Shown: positions 7,716-16,686, counted from the stretch's first letter. The stretch: 64,000 bases of DNA from JACOMS01 sp964352785 (GCA_964352785.1 CAYGTI010000007.1:84618-148617), one strand, 5' to 3'. Numbers and translations are program-made. Notes: a model not told the origin generated them from the sequence alone.

Positions 7716-9620
7716 CTAACCTGCCGCCTTAACGTCGGCGACCCATTGGTCTACCCGGCGCTCAAGCACAGAGAGCGGCATCGCGCCGCCGCCTAAGATT
7801 GTATCGTGAAATCCGCGAATATCAAACTTGTCGCCAAGCTCTTGTTCCGCGTCCCGGCGTAGTTCTTGGATTTTTATCATCCCGATTTTATAGCCTGTCG
7901 CCTGTCCGGGCCACGTCATGTAGCGGCGCACTTCAGAGACTGCCTGCCCAGATGTGATGGCCGAGTTTTCTTTGAAATAGGCCACGGCCTCGTCTTCGGT
8001 CCAGCCTTTCGCATGGAGGCCCGTATCCACAACAAGACGAATAGCCCGCCAAATTTCAGAACCCAGCCGGCCAAACTCGGAATACGGATCCTCATAGGTG
8101 CCGTTAAACTCTGTCGCCAGCCATTCCGAATATAGCCCCCAGCCTTCGGAATAGGCATTAAACCCGGCCTGTGTGCGGAACGTCGGCACGCCGGTTAGCT
8201 CCTGCGCGATGGAGATTTGCATGTGATGCCCCGGCAAGCCTTCATGATAGGCAATCACCTCAAGTTCACGCTTGGGCATGGCTTTCATGTCCGAGAGGTG
8301 GGCGTAATATACCCCGGCCCTAGAGCCGTCAGGCGTGCCTGAATTATAATGCTGGGCGGCGCCGTCTTGCTCGCGGAACGCTTCCACGCGCTTCACTTCA
8401 AGGTCGGCTTTGGGCAATATACCGAAATAATCCGGTAGTTCTTTTTTAATCCGGTCAATTGCCGCGGTTGAATCGTCAATATAAGCTTGGCGGCCCTCAT
8501 CGGTGTTCGGATAGTAATAGCGCGGATCGTCCTTATTGTCGCGTAGCTCCGTGAAAAAGGCTTGCAAATCACCCTCAAAGCCCACCTGTTCTTTGACCTT
8601 GATCATCTCGGCGCGTAGGCGGGCAACCTCGGCCAAGCCGATGTCGTGAATCTCATCCGAAGTTAAAGCCGTCGTCGTATTATTTGCCAAACGCTCATTA
8701 TAGTAAGCTTCACCGTTGGGTAAAACACCAACACCTGTCCCTATTTCGGGCGTATTGACAATATCTTCCTCTTGCCACGCGATCAGGTTCTCGTAGGCTG
8801 GCTTCCAGTCATCTGTCAGCGCCGCGCGCGCTGCCGCCGTGAGGCTGTCAGCTTTGGCTTGGTCGATCTCTTCCTGTTCGAGCAAAGCCGCAATCTTGCT
8901 CTGAGCATCGGCCCAAATCGCGCTGTCATCGCCCGCGTCAAACGGCGCGCCTGTGATGATTTTTTTGGCTGAGTCGATCACGGATTCAAACGAGAAGCGC
9001 GGCGGACGAACACCCGCCGCCGCATTAGTTTTAGACAGGACAATCAACTGATTTATCGCCCGACCAGTCTGAGATAAGCGGCTAATATAGGCCTCCATAT
9101 CAGAGAGTGTCTCGACCTTGTGCACAGCAATTAGAATTCTCGGGAACTGCGTATGCACCGCGCCCATTTGTTCGAAAATATAACCATTGGTTCTAAATTC
9201 ATCAGAGGCTGCCGCCGCGTCATATTGATATTCCCAAACGTCCCATGAAACTTTAGCGTCGGGCGTTAATTTATCATAATCAAAATCAGCTTTCATCTGT
9301 TCGACGCTGGCTTTTTGCCAGGCCATTTGTGTGTCGGATGCGGCTTGGGACAGGTCATCTATTTGGCCGTAATTCGTTTTACGGCCCAGAAAAGTTTGCG
9401 TTATGGGACTAAAGGCGAGCTGTTCTTCAAATTTTTGCTCAAACCAAGCGTTCAGCCGCGCGGTTTCTGCCGCGATATCATCAGCAGAATAGACGGCAGC
9501 GGGAGCCTCGCTTTGCGTTGACGTGGACGGTGAACACGCGGCCATCGCGGTAGACGCCAAGAGGGCCATAAGCAAATGGCTGCTTGTCTTTTTAATATTG
9601 AATTTTGCGGTCATACCCAT
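7716..9620 (-). CDS. DUF885 family metallopeptidase lipoprotein
   Basis: 634 residues. The signal peptide ends in the lipobox MAAC (Cys about 29), placing it in the outer or inner membrane. The DUF885 catalytic region reads EVIAYHEGLPGHHMQISIAQE, an HExxxxHH-type zinc site, followed by the glutamate-containing SEGWGLYSEWLA. These proteins are long helical peptidases related to the M32/M2 fold; substrates are poorly known. The start is supported by AAGGAG 8 nt upstream. A second peptidase lipoprotein (M2) lies at 49.9 kb. Confidence 0.9.
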   Translation of the reverse strand: MGMTAKFNIKKTSSHLLMALLASTAMAACSPSTSTQSEAPAAVYSADDIAAETARLNAWFEQKFEEQLAFSPITQTFLGRKTNYGQIDDLSQAASDTQMAWQKASVEQMKADFDYDKLTPDAKVSWDVWEYQYDAAAASDEFRTNGYIFEQMGAVHTQFPRILIAVHKVETLSDMEAYISRLSQTGRAINQLIVLSKTNAAAGVRPPRFSFESVIDSAKKIITGAPFDAGDDSAIWADAQSKIAALLEQEEIDQAKADSLTAAARAALTDDWKPAYENLIAWQEEDIVNTPEIGTGVGVLPNGEAYYNERLANNTTTALTSDEIHDIGLAEVARLRAEMIKVKEQVGFEGDLQAFFTELRDNKDDPRYYYPNTDEGRQAYIDDSTAAIDRIKKELPDYFGILPKADLEVKRVEAFREQDGAAQHYNSGTPDGSRAGVYYAHLSDMKAMPKRELEVIAYHEGLPGHHMQISIAQELTGVPTFRTQAGFNAYSEGWGLYSEWLATEFNGTYEDPYSEFGRLGSEIWRAIRLVVDTGLHAKGWTEDEAVAYFKENSAITSGQAVSEVRRYMTWPGQATGYKIGMIKIQELRRDAEQELGDKFDIRGFHDTILGGGAMPLSVLERRVDQWVADVKAAG

Positions 9621-9806
9621 GGATAAATCTCCTTATAATTTTACGCATAACGTTCCCGTAAAGCGCGCCGAGAGTCAAGCACTCTGAAATCATGCCACAC
9701 CTACCTGGTGGACGTTCTGCTTGTAAGTTTTGCATAAGAATAATATAAATAAGCACGCCGCCCAAGAGGCGCACAAACGATATTTATTCTACACGCAGGA
9801 CATATT

Positions 9807-10598
9807 ATGAGCCGACCCCCTCATACATTTCGAGCGGATACGCTTCGCCAAATTTTAAACCTTGTTTTGGCTCCGGCAATGTGGATTTCGTCGTCTATCC
9901 CCCAAGTTTTTGATGTTGGCCGCTCTATTTCCGAGCAATCAGAGTTTAACAACACACTATTAGTGCCGTCCGGGATTGCTTTTTCGATCTGGTTTCCGAT
10001 TTTTGTGGGATGCATCGCTTATGGCATTATCCAAGTGCTGCCCAAAAACAAAGACCGCGCGATTTTCAAAGATATAGGATGGCTGACGGCGGGTAGCTTC
10101 GCGCTGATTACGCTGTGGGGATATATGGCGTCCTTTCCGCCGCCCCGCATCTCGGCATGGGGCACGGCCATTGTATTTATCCCGGCTATGAGTTTGATTT
10201 GCGCGGCGGTTGTCAAAATGACGCCCCGCAAAGCGGAATTTTCCACCTCGGAGCGCATAGGCATCTTTATACCTTTATCGTTGCTGGCCGGGTGGTGCTC
10301 TATTGCTGTGTTTTTAAACTGGGCGCAACTAGGCGTTCACGGCCCGCTTGGATTTGGCATGGATGACGTCGTTATATGTGTGTTGACGCTAGCGGCGGCG
10401 CTGGCTTGGATCAGCTTTATGATACACAAAACACACGGCAACCGCGCCTATACCTTTGCTCCGGTGTGGGGACTGGCGTTTTTAGTCGCCGCACGCTTGT
10501 CGACGGACGATTATAACCTCATCATAGCGGCTGCGGCCGGCATCGGAGCGCTTGTTTTAATGCTGAGCGCCGTCATTGCAGGCCGCCGCTCACCCTAG
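9807..10598 (+). CDS. TspO/MBR-related membrane protein
   Basis: 263 residues with about seven hydrophobic segments. PSGIAFSIWFPIFVGCIAYGIIQ (about 54-76) resembles the conserved first helix of TspO/tryptophan-rich sensory proteins. The later NWAQLG and WGLAFLVAAR stretches fit the longer bacterial and plant-like TspO relatives. Ligand and role are unknown; related proteins bind porphyrins or sterols. The assignment rests on one helix motif. Its stop overlaps the end of the convergent GMC remnant. Confidence 0.55.
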   Translation: MSRPPHTFRADTLRQILNLVLAPAMWISSSIPQVFDVGRSISEQSEFNNTLLVPSGIAFSIWFPIFVGCIAYGIIQVLPKNKDRAIFKDIGWLTAGSFALITLWGYMASFPPPRISAWGTAIVFIPAMSLICAAVVKMTPRKAEFSTSERIGIFIPLSLLAGWCSIAVFLNWAQLGVHGPLGFGMDDVVICVLTLAAALAWISFMIHKTHGNRAYTFAPVWGLAFLVAARLSTDDYNLIIAAAAGIGALVLMLSAVIAGRRSP

Positions 10599-10882
10599 GT
10601 CTGAGCCCCAAGGATAATATCAGCCGTGCGCTCGGCCACCATCATGGTGGGCGCGTTCAGGTTTCCGTTTGGAATGGTGGGAAAGATCGGCGAGTCCACA
10701 ACCCTTAAATTCTCCAACTCGATCACCCGGCACTCAGCATCTGTTACGGCCAAAGGATCAGACTTAGCGCCCATCCGGCATGTCGACGTGGGATGATAGG
10801 CACTCTCCACATTGGCCTTGACCCACGCATCAATATCACTGTCGGATGTTACGCCAACACCGGGCTGAATTTCCGCGCCCCC
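10595..10882 (-). pseudogene. C-terminal fragment of a GMC oxidoreductase
   Basis: The last ~95 residues of a choline-dehydrogenase-like GMC flavoenzyme are readable: EIQPG, SDIDAWVKANVESAYHPTS, TCRMG, LRVVDSPIFP and NGNLNAPTMMVAE, which are the catalytic-His and FAD-proximal C-terminal motifs. Everything upstream, including the FAD-binding domain, is missing, and the homology stops at about 10880. It cannot be functional alone. A 5' deletion joined it to unrelated sequence. Confidence 0.8.
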
Positions 10883-11001
10883 GTCGGCATCGCCCCGGTC
10901 AGGCGCATGTCGGGCCGCGCGGTGACAAGACCCAATCTGATGGCAAGGACCGCAATAATCGCAATAGAGATAATAATCGCCAAAAGGCTACGCCTGCCCA
11001 G
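10849..11001 (-). pseudogene. Truncated membrane-protein N-terminus abutting the GMC remnant
   Basis: A 50-codon open frame begins GRRSLL, then a strong transmembrane helix (AIIISIAIIAVLAIRLGLV), then TARPDMRLTGAMPTGA. After about 10880 it runs out of frame over GMC sequence and stops. It has no good start codon (CTG only). I read it as the beginning of a lost gene cut at the same junction as the GMC fragment. Confidence 0.35.
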
Positions 11002-11011
11002 ACCCTATGCC

Positions 11012-12049
11012 TTAGACGATTTCGATGCCGTCAAACAGAGGGTCCATTTCGGCATTTTGCACACGGTTCTCGATGGCGGTTTCCGCGTCTTCGAGATCAT
11101 CAACGCGGGCGACATGAAACAGCGCATCGCCCCGGTTCACAATCGGTAAGTTTGTACGCCCGATGATGACGCCGGAATATTTCGCCAAAACTTCCGCCTC
11201 CATTTCGCCCAAAGGCCCCGCCACGCTGGCGATGACGGCTCCTTTTTTAACGACATCGCCAAGGCCGTGCGCGGCGCGCATCAAGCCGCTGATCGGCGCG
11301 CGCACCCAATGGCTGGAGGCGGGCTGTACCGGGGTGATCTGGCGTTTAGGCGGCTTTAATTTGCGCAGCATGCCAATATTTCGCATCACGCCCAAAACGC
11401 CTTTAACGCCGATACGCACGGCGGTCTCATCAAACCGCAGAGCCTCTCCAGCCTCATAGAGCAGCATATGACAACCCTTTGTTTGCGCAGCCTCGCGCAA
11501 TGACCCATCACGTAAATTCGAATTGAGCATAATCGAGGCGCCAAACGCCTTGGCCATATCTTTGACAATGGGATTGTCTAGATCGGCTCTGATTTGCGGC
11601 AAGTTTTCCCGGTGTATTGCGCCGGAATGCAAATCAACGCCAAAATCGCATTTCGCAACAATCTCGTTCATAAAAGTATAGGCGAGCTGCGAGGCGGGCG
11701 AGCCGTTTTCATGGCCCGGAAACACGCGGTTTAGATCGCGGCGATCCGGCAAATATCGCGACATACCCAAAAACCCGTACCTGTTGACCACCGGGATCAG
11801 GATCAACGTGCCTTTGAGTTTAGAGATTGTCTTCATGCGCGCAATACGGCGGATAATCTCAACCCCGATAATCTCGTCCCCGTGGATGGCGCCGCTGACA
11901 AACATGGTCGGCCCCGGTCTTTTGCCGTGAACAACCAAGACCTTGAGCGTCATTTCCGTATGATCAGCAAGGCGGCTCAGCGGGATGAGAGCGAGGCCTT
12001 GGGTGCCCGGCTTTATGACCGCATTGCCAATTTCAAACGGCTTTCGCAC
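11012..12049 (-). CDS. Succinylglutamate desuccinylase/aspartoacylase-family protein
   Basis: 345 residues of the AstE/AspA branch of zinc carboxypeptidase-like hydrolases. GAIHGDEIIGVEI carries the metal-binding HxxE, RDLNRVFPG follows, and DLHSGAIHRENLPQIR supplies the second histidine; the C-terminal beta-barrel domain is present. I chose GTG at 12049 because AAGGGA sits 4 nt upstream and it starts 2 nt after the rimK stop. Longer starts would overlap rimK. AstE-like proteins are recurrent partners of RimK, probably acting on glutamylated products; this role is inferred. Confidence 0.85.
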   Translation of the reverse strand: MRKPFEIGNAVIKPGTQGLALIPLSRLADHTEMTLKVLVVHGKRPGPTMFVSGAIHGDEIIGVEIIRRIARMKTISKLKGTLILIPVVNRYGFLGMSRYLPDRRDLNRVFPGHENGSPASQLAYTFMNEIVAKCDFGVDLHSGAIHRENLPQIRADLDNPIVKDMAKAFGASIMLNSNLRDGSLREAAQTKGCHMLLYEAGEALRFDETAVRIGVKGVLGVMRNIGMLRKLKPPKRQITPVQPASSHWVRAPISGLMRAAHGLGDVVKKGAVIASVAGPLGEMEAEVLAKYSGVIIGRTNLPIVNRGDALFHVARVDDLEDAETAIENRVQNAEMDPLFDGIEIV

Positions 12050-12050
12050 A

Positions 12051-12956
12051 CTATCCCTTGCCGCGTGTTTTCGTTTTGCCGGGTTTGGCATTTTTTTCGA
12101 TAAATTCGATAATCTTTCCGGCAACGTCAATATTTGTGGCGTTCTCTATCCCTTCGAGGCCCGGGGACGAATTGACCTCCATCACAACAGGCCCTCGGCT
12201 GGAGCGCAGCAAATCAACACCGCAGACATTCAGCCCCATGGCTTTGGCTGACATCACCGCCGTCTCGCGCTCTTTAGGAGAAATTTTGATAGATGTAGCC
12301 GAGCCGCCCCGGTGAAGGTTGGAGCGAAACTCGCCCTCGGCCCCCTTGCGCAGCATCGCGGCCACAACCTTGTCGCCGATGACAAGGCAGCGCACATCTT
12401 CGCCGCCGGCTTCTTTGATGAACTCTTGCACCAAGATATTGCTGCCAACGCCGCCAAAGGCTTCGATCACGCTCTCTGCGGCGCGGTCGGTTTCGCTGAG
12501 CATGACGCCGATCCCTTGCGTGCCTTCGATCAGTTTAATCACAACGGGCGCGCCGCCCAGCCGTTTGATGACATCGCCGGAATGGTTTGTTTTATGGGCA
12601 AAAATCGTGCGGGGCAGTCCAATGCCTCGCTTGCTGAGCAATTGCAGGCTGCGCAGCTTGTCGCGCGAGCGGGTGATGGCCACGGATTCGTTGACCGGAT
12701 AAGCCCCCATCATCTCGAACTGGCGCAAGACCGCCGTGCCGTAAAAGGTTACAGACGCGCCGATCCGCGGAATCACCGCATCATAGTGCGGGACTTCCAC
12801 GCCTTTATAGACAACTTTCGGCTCGCCGGAGGCGACATCTATCACACAGCGTAAATGATCAATCACGTCCATCGTATGACCGCGCGCTTTTGCGGCCTCC
12901 ACAAGACGGGTGTGGGAATAAAGTTTAGCATTACGGCACAGTAGGGCAAGTTTCAT
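12051..12956 (-). CDS. rimK: RimK-type alpha-L-glutamate ligase
   Basis: 301-residue ATP-grasp ligase that adds glutamate residues to the C-terminus of ribosomal protein S6 or makes poly-glutamate. Seen: N-terminal MKLALLCRN, PRIGASVTFYG, the ATP-grasp lid GTQGIGVML, RCLVIGDKVVAAM and the Mg-binding VVMEVNSSPGLEGIE, all typical of RimK. A short basic tail (KTKTRGKG) follows. The start has AAGGAG 7 nt upstream. It is followed immediately by the AstE-like hydrolase, so synthesis and removal of glutamate tails may be co-expressed. Confidence 0.92.
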   Translation of the reverse strand: MKLALLCRNAKLYSHTRLVEAAKARGHTMDVIDHLRCVIDVASGEPKVVYKGVEVPHYDAVIPRIGASVTFYGTAVLRQFEMMGAYPVNESVAITRSRDKLRSLQLLSKRGIGLPRTIFAHKTNHSGDVIKRLGGAPVVIKLIEGTQGIGVMLSETDRAAESVIEAFGGVGSNILVQEFIKEAGGEDVRCLVIGDKVVAAMLRKGAEGEFRSNLHRGGSATSIKISPKERETAVMSAKAMGLNVCGVDLLRSSRGPVVMEVNSSPGLEGIENATNIDVAGKIIEFIEKNAKPGKTKTRGKG

Positions 12957-13069
12957 GTGAGTCTCCTTCGGGGCGTGCTTAACATGTCTATTTGCAAGAT
13001 GCCCCTGATATCTTGATTTAGTGCGGTTTAAAGCCCCAAAAGGCTGCGCCTTCCCACTCCCGTGCGGTT

Positions 13070-14689
13070 ATGATAACGGGGGATATGCCTGAGCTTAAAA
13101 CCCGTGATGAGATTCGAGCGTGGCTGGAGGGCCAACCCCGGGACGTGATCGCTGTCTTTGCGGCGCGGGCGGCCCTGCGAGCCGTTCCGGCGTTCCACGA
13201 ACTTTTTCATGACTCGCGCCTTAAACGCTCACCGGACGCCATAATTTTGCCCTCTTTATGGGCTATGGCCACAGCCCTGTCTGCGGGCATTAATCCAGAC
13301 AGGGCTGTGGAGTTGTCTGCTGCTGCTGCTACTGCTGCTTATGCTGCTCATGCTGCTGCTGCTCATGCTACTGCTGCTTATGCTGCTGATGCTGCTGCTG
13401 ATGCTGCTGCTTATGCTGCTGATGCTGCTGCTGCTCATGCTGCTGCTGATGCTGCTGATGCTGCTTATGCTGCTCATGCTGCTGCTGCTCATGCTGCTGC
13501 TTATGCTGCTCATGCTACTGCTGGTTTTGCTGCTGCTGCTGCAATCACATATGATAGTGACATCATCGCGGCTGGCGGCACGGCGAACGATCTCGCATGC
13601 AGTCCCCTTTGGCCGGGCGGCAAGACGCCCAATAATTTAAGTGACCAATGGGATGAACTCCGCCAAAACCTCTTATCGCTCGATCCAAATTGGAGCGTCT
13701 GGACGGACTGGTACGAAGCCCGTTTGCGCGGCGCCCCTTTGATTGAGGCGATAGACATCTTTGATCCAGAAAACGGTCTTTATGGCCGCGTGACCTTCCC
13801 GTCTGAGGTTTACGAAAACCCCACTGAACATCTGGCCAAGCTCAAAGCGGTCATTGATGAGTATTGGGCGGGTCAACTGGAACAGGACGCAGCGGCGGAG
13901 ACGTTTGAGCTGACGCCGGATTATAACATCGTCTCGTCCACGCAAGTGTCGTCCCTCGCCTTAACCGCCACGCCCGAGCAGCGTGAGTGGTATGAGGAAT
14001 TAAAAGATGCGGTCAGCGGCGCGCTGACCCAAGGCGAAAACGCCCTTGGCCCCGCGCATGCGCCCTTGCGGGGTCTTGCCGCCGCCCTCCCCGCCGCGCT
14101 CGAGGATGGCCGCGTCCCGCGCGTGTGGCGGCGGGCGAATAATTTGCGGCGGGTATTGGACGCCCATGACCGCATCGCCGGAACCGAAGAATTCAGCCAA
14201 GCTCGCCTTTCCGCCGAGACCGCAGACGCTGTCCGGGATGTGGTCGAAACCTTTAATAATTTCAGGATCGGCGATGCGGGCCTCATGGCGGTTGAGCAAA
14301 ACGCGCCCAGTCCTCAGGAGACGGAGAGCCAACAGGCGGGGCTGGCCGACATCACGCCTCTTATTGAAGACGCCATTGAGCAAAATATCGTGCAAGGCGA
14401 GGCTGTGCTTGAGCTCACAGATATTGTCCACGACCTATCCGAGATTGAGGTTCACAACCGGATCATGGACAGAATGCAAGCGGAACAAACCCGCCGTACA
14501 TTTGGCAATTTCATGCGACCCGTTTTATCCGGCATGAGAAAACTGACATCGGCCATTGGTATATCTGCGGCCGCGCGGGCCTTCCTTGATTGGGTAACGC
14601 CTCATGCCGCGACGATTATCAAATGGGTGTCCGAGGCGCTGCCCGCACTTAAGGACTGGATCGCTGGAATTTTGACGAGCCTTCTTTAG
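13070..14689 (+). CDS. Unrecognised protein with a 74-residue Ala-rich repeat
   Basis: 539 residues, no family recognised. Layout: residues 1-83 globular (AVFAARAALRAVPAFHELF), 84-157 an Ala-rich tract of the A-A-x and A-A-A-x type with x being Y, H or D, then a globular region (NNLSDQWDELRQNLLSLDPNWSVW), a helical region, and a C-terminal FLDWVTPHAATIIKWVSEALPALKDW amphipathic stretch. No signal peptide. ATG at 13085 is an alternative start. The tract would form a long helix with a polar stripe; related tracts occur in unrelated bacterial proteins, so the tract does not reveal function. Confidence 0.75.
   Translation: MITGDMPELKTRDEIRAWLEGQPRDVIAVFAARAALRAVPAFHELFHDSRLKRSPDAIILPSLWAMATALSAGINPDRAVELSAAAATAAYAAHAAAAHATAAYAADAAADAAAYAADAAAAHAAADAADAAYAAHAAAAHAAAYAAHATAGFAAAAAITYDSDIIAAGGTANDLACSPLWPGGKTPNNLSDQWDELRQNLLSLDPNWSVWTDWYEARLRGAPLIEAIDIFDPENGLYGRVTFPSEVYENPTEHLAKLKAVIDEYWAGQLEQDAAAETFELTPDYNIVSSTQVSSLALTATPEQREWYEELKDAVSGALTQGENALGPAHAPLRGLAAALPAALEDGRVPRVWRRANNLRRVLDAHDRIAGTEEFSQARLSAETADAVRDVVETFNNFRIGDAGLMAVEQNAPSPQETESQQAGLADITPLIEDAIEQNIVQGEAVLELTDIVHDLSEIEVHNRIMDRMQAEQTRRTFGNFMRPVLSGMRKLTSAIGISAAARAFLDWVTPHAATIIKWVSEALPALKDWIAGILTSLL
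13319..13540 (+). repeat. GCT-based trinucleotide tract, 74 codons all ending in T
   Basis: Every one of 74 consecutive codons is of the form NNT: mostly GCT, interrupted by TAT, CAT, GAT and a few ACT, one GGT and one TTT. Elsewhere in this genome Ala is mostly GCG/GCC. The tract keeps the reading frame. It points to slippage-driven expansion followed by first- and second-base changes. Confidence 0.9.
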
Positions 14690-14705
14690 GCAATCGGCAA
14701 TGCAT

Positions 14706-14823
14706 GTTATCCCGCACGCAGGCAAAGCCGTAGATGCGGGACTTTAAGATGACAGGCTTGATTTAAAAAGCAGCGCTCCAACTCTCTAGTTCCCGCATAA
14801 GCCTGCGGCTTTGCGGGATGACA
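14706..14823. repeat. Two diverged hairpin repeats (CCCGCATxxGC...GCGGGATGACA type)
   Basis: 14706-14753 and 14788-14823 each contain CCCGCA...TGCGGG inverted arms, the second ending in GCGGGATGACA. They lie downstream of the Ala-rich gene and resemble shorter relatives of the TGTCA-type palindromes elsewhere in the window. Confidence 0.55.
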
Positions 14824-14855
14824 TGAGGGGGAAAAGCTACACCTCTACCCTTGGC

Positions 14856-14944
14856 TGTCACCCCGGATTTAATCCGGGGCCTCGAAAGGCTTGCGGGATA
14901 TCGAAACCATAACTTCGAGATCCCGGATCACGTCCGGGATGACA
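14856..14944. repeat. TGTCA-type palindromic repeat, intergenic copy
   Basis: Starts TGTCACCCCGGATTTAATCC and ends CGTCCGGGATGACA, giving inverted termini, with an internal CTCGA... / ...TCGAG pairing. It shares the layout of the copies at 26.8, 54.5, 54.9, 62.6, 63.2 and 63.5 kb. Confidence 0.8.
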
Positions 14945-14987
14945 AGAATGGGTGGCAGACGCGCTTTAGCCGTACGGACGCACGCTT

Positions 14988-16085
14988 TTAAACGTTAAAT
15001 TTAAACAGCATGATATCGCCGTCTTTGACGACATAATCTTTGCCTTCTTGGCGCACTTTTCCGGCTTCTTTGGCGGCTTGCTCCCCGCCCAGCGACACGT
15101 AATCATCATAGGCGGTGGTTTCGGCCTTGATGAAGCCGCGCTCGAAATCTCCGTGGATGACCCCAGCGCATTGCGGCGCGGTCCAGCCCGCGTGGAACGT
15201 CCACGCGCGGGCTTCTTTAGGGCCAACCGTGAAATAGGTTTTCAGGCCGAGCATATCATAGCCCGAACGGATCAGACGGTTCAGTCCCGGCTCGGACAGG
15301 CCAATCGCGCCCAAATATTCTTCGCGCTCCTCGCCGTCCAGCAAAGCCAATTCAGATTCGATCTGCGCGGAGATCACAACGGCTTCTGCGCCTTCCTGGG
15401 CGGCGCGGGCAAAAACGCGTTCGGAATAGGCATTACCATCCGCCGCGCTGTCCTCATCGACATTGGCGACATACAGCACGGGCTTGGAGGTAAGCAGTTG
15501 GAGCATGCCCCAAGCCTTCAGGTCATCCCCGTCAATGTCAGCCATGCGGGCGGGTTTGCCCTCTTCGAGGACCGCAATCGCTTGCTCAATCAGGCGCATC
15601 GTTTGAATGGCCTCTTTGTCATTTTGCTTAATCTTTTTCTCAAGGCCGGACTTGCGCTTCTCAAGGCTTTCAAGGTCAGCCAGCATCAGTTCCGTCTCAA
15701 CCGTTTCCATATCAGAGAGCGGATCAATACGACCATCAACATGGGTAATATCGTCATCATCAAAACAGCGCAGCACATAGAGCACCGCGTCGGTTTCGCG
15801 AATATTGGCGAGGAATTTATTACCCAGCCCCTCGCCTTTGGACGCGCCTTTGACGAGGCCTGCAATATCAACAAAGTTCATACGCGCCGGGATTTTCGTT
15901 GCAGATTTGCCAATCTCCGCAATGGCGTCGAGGCGCGGCTCCGGCACGGCCACATCGCCGACATTGGGCTCAATGGTGCAAAACGGATAGTTCGCCGCTT
16001 GCGCGCTCGCCGTTTGCGTCAGCGCGTTAAACAAAGTTGATTTGCCAACATTAGGCAGACCAACAATACCGCATTTAAATCCCAT
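14988..16085 (-). CDS. ychF: Redox-regulated ATPase YchF (OBG family)
   Basis: 365-residue OBG-family NTPase that prefers ATP and binds ribosomes. Seen: GLPNVGKSTLFNALT P-loop, DIAGLVKGASKGEGLGNKFL (switch/G3), NMxD-type G4 replaced by the YchF-specific YVANVDE, and a C-terminal TGS domain (FTVGPKEARAWTFHAG ... DGDIMLFKFNV). Length is normal. It lies 22 nt downstream of pth, the arrangement conserved in many proteobacteria (rplY-pth-ychF). Confidence 0.97.
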   Translation of the reverse strand: MGFKCGIVGLPNVGKSTLFNALTQTASAQAANYPFCTIEPNVGDVAVPEPRLDAIAEIGKSATKIPARMNFVDIAGLVKGASKGEGLGNKFLANIRETDAVLYVLRCFDDDDITHVDGRIDPLSDMETVETELMLADLESLEKRKSGLEKKIKQNDKEAIQTMRLIEQAIAVLEEGKPARMADIDGDDLKAWGMLQLLTSKPVLYVANVDEDSAADGNAYSERVFARAAQEGAEAVVISAQIESELALLDGEEREEYLGAIGLSEPGLNRLIRSGYDMLGLKTYFTVGPKEARAWTFHAGWTAPQCAGVIHGDFERGFIKAETTAYDDYVSLGGEQAAKEAGKVRQEGKDYVVKDGDIMLFKFNV

Positions 16086-16107
16086 GATTTACTCCTAACC
16101 CCGCCTA

Positions 16108-16686
16108 TTATTTGACGTATTCACTGACCCGCGTTTGAAATAAATCCGGCTGACCGCCCGCCAGTAAGTCCGCATATTTCGCAAACGCGTTGAGAATATC
16201 ATCACGCATATTGATTTCGTCTTTGCGAAAGTCCGACAAGACATGGTCGTGGACTTTGTCTTTGTGTCCGGGATGATCGATGCCAACACGCACGCGTTGA
16301 TACTCATTCCCGCAATGTTGTTTGATGGACCGCAGACCATTATGTCCGGCAATCCCGCCGCCAACCTTTAAGCGGACTTTTCCAAAATCAAGATCAAGCT
16401 CGTCATGAAAGACAGTGACTTTATCTAAAGGAATTTTGTAAAACTGCATCGCTTGCTGAACAGACTGTCCCGACTCGTTCATGAACGTCATGGGTTTGAG
16501 CAACAAAACTTTGACCGGACGGCCATCCGACATCACGGATCCTTCGCGGATCACGCCTTTGAATTTGGTCTTTGCCACCGTAAATCCGTGATCGTCGCCA
16601 ATGGCGTCAATGGCCATGAAACCGATATTATGACGGTTCCCGGCATATTGCCCGCCGGGATTACCCAAACCTACCCATAATAACAT
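16108..16686 (-). CDS. pth: Peptidyl-tRNA hydrolase
   Basis: Releases tRNA from prematurely dropped peptidyl-tRNA. 192 residues with WVGLGNPGGQYAGNRHNIGF containing the catalytic His and Asn, KPMTFMNESGQSV, FHDELDL (catalytic Asp) and GHNGLRSI. I start at ATG 16686 because AGGAGG lies 5 nt upstream; the preceding 16 codons look non-coding. The gene sits between rplY and ychF. Confidence 0.97.
   Translation of the reverse strand: MLLWVGLGNPGGQYAGNRHNIGFMAIDAIGDDHGFTVAKTKFKGVIREGSVMSDGRPVKVLLLKPMTFMNESGQSVQQAMQFYKIPLDKVTVFHDELDLDFGKVRLKVGGGIAGHNGLRSIKQHCGNEYQRVRVGIDHPGHKDKVHDHVLSDFRKDEINMRDDILNAFAKYADLLAGGQPDLFQTRVSEYVK

Noticed and set aside
12312..12854. 180-codon plus-strand frame
   Set aside because: Antisense to rimK; GC-rich codon bias creates the open frame.
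13319..13540. Possible CRISPR-like or direct-repeat array
   Set aside because: There are no spacers; it is a triplet-based tract in frame with a long coding region.
13256..13640. Ser/Met-rich minus-strand and Leu/Met-rich plus-strand open frames across the GCT tract
   Set aside because: They are mechanical shadows of the GCT repeat in other frames with no coding support outside it.
15048..16040. 330-codon plus-strand frame
   Set aside because: Antisense shadow of ychF, whose minus-strand frame carries all OBG motifs.
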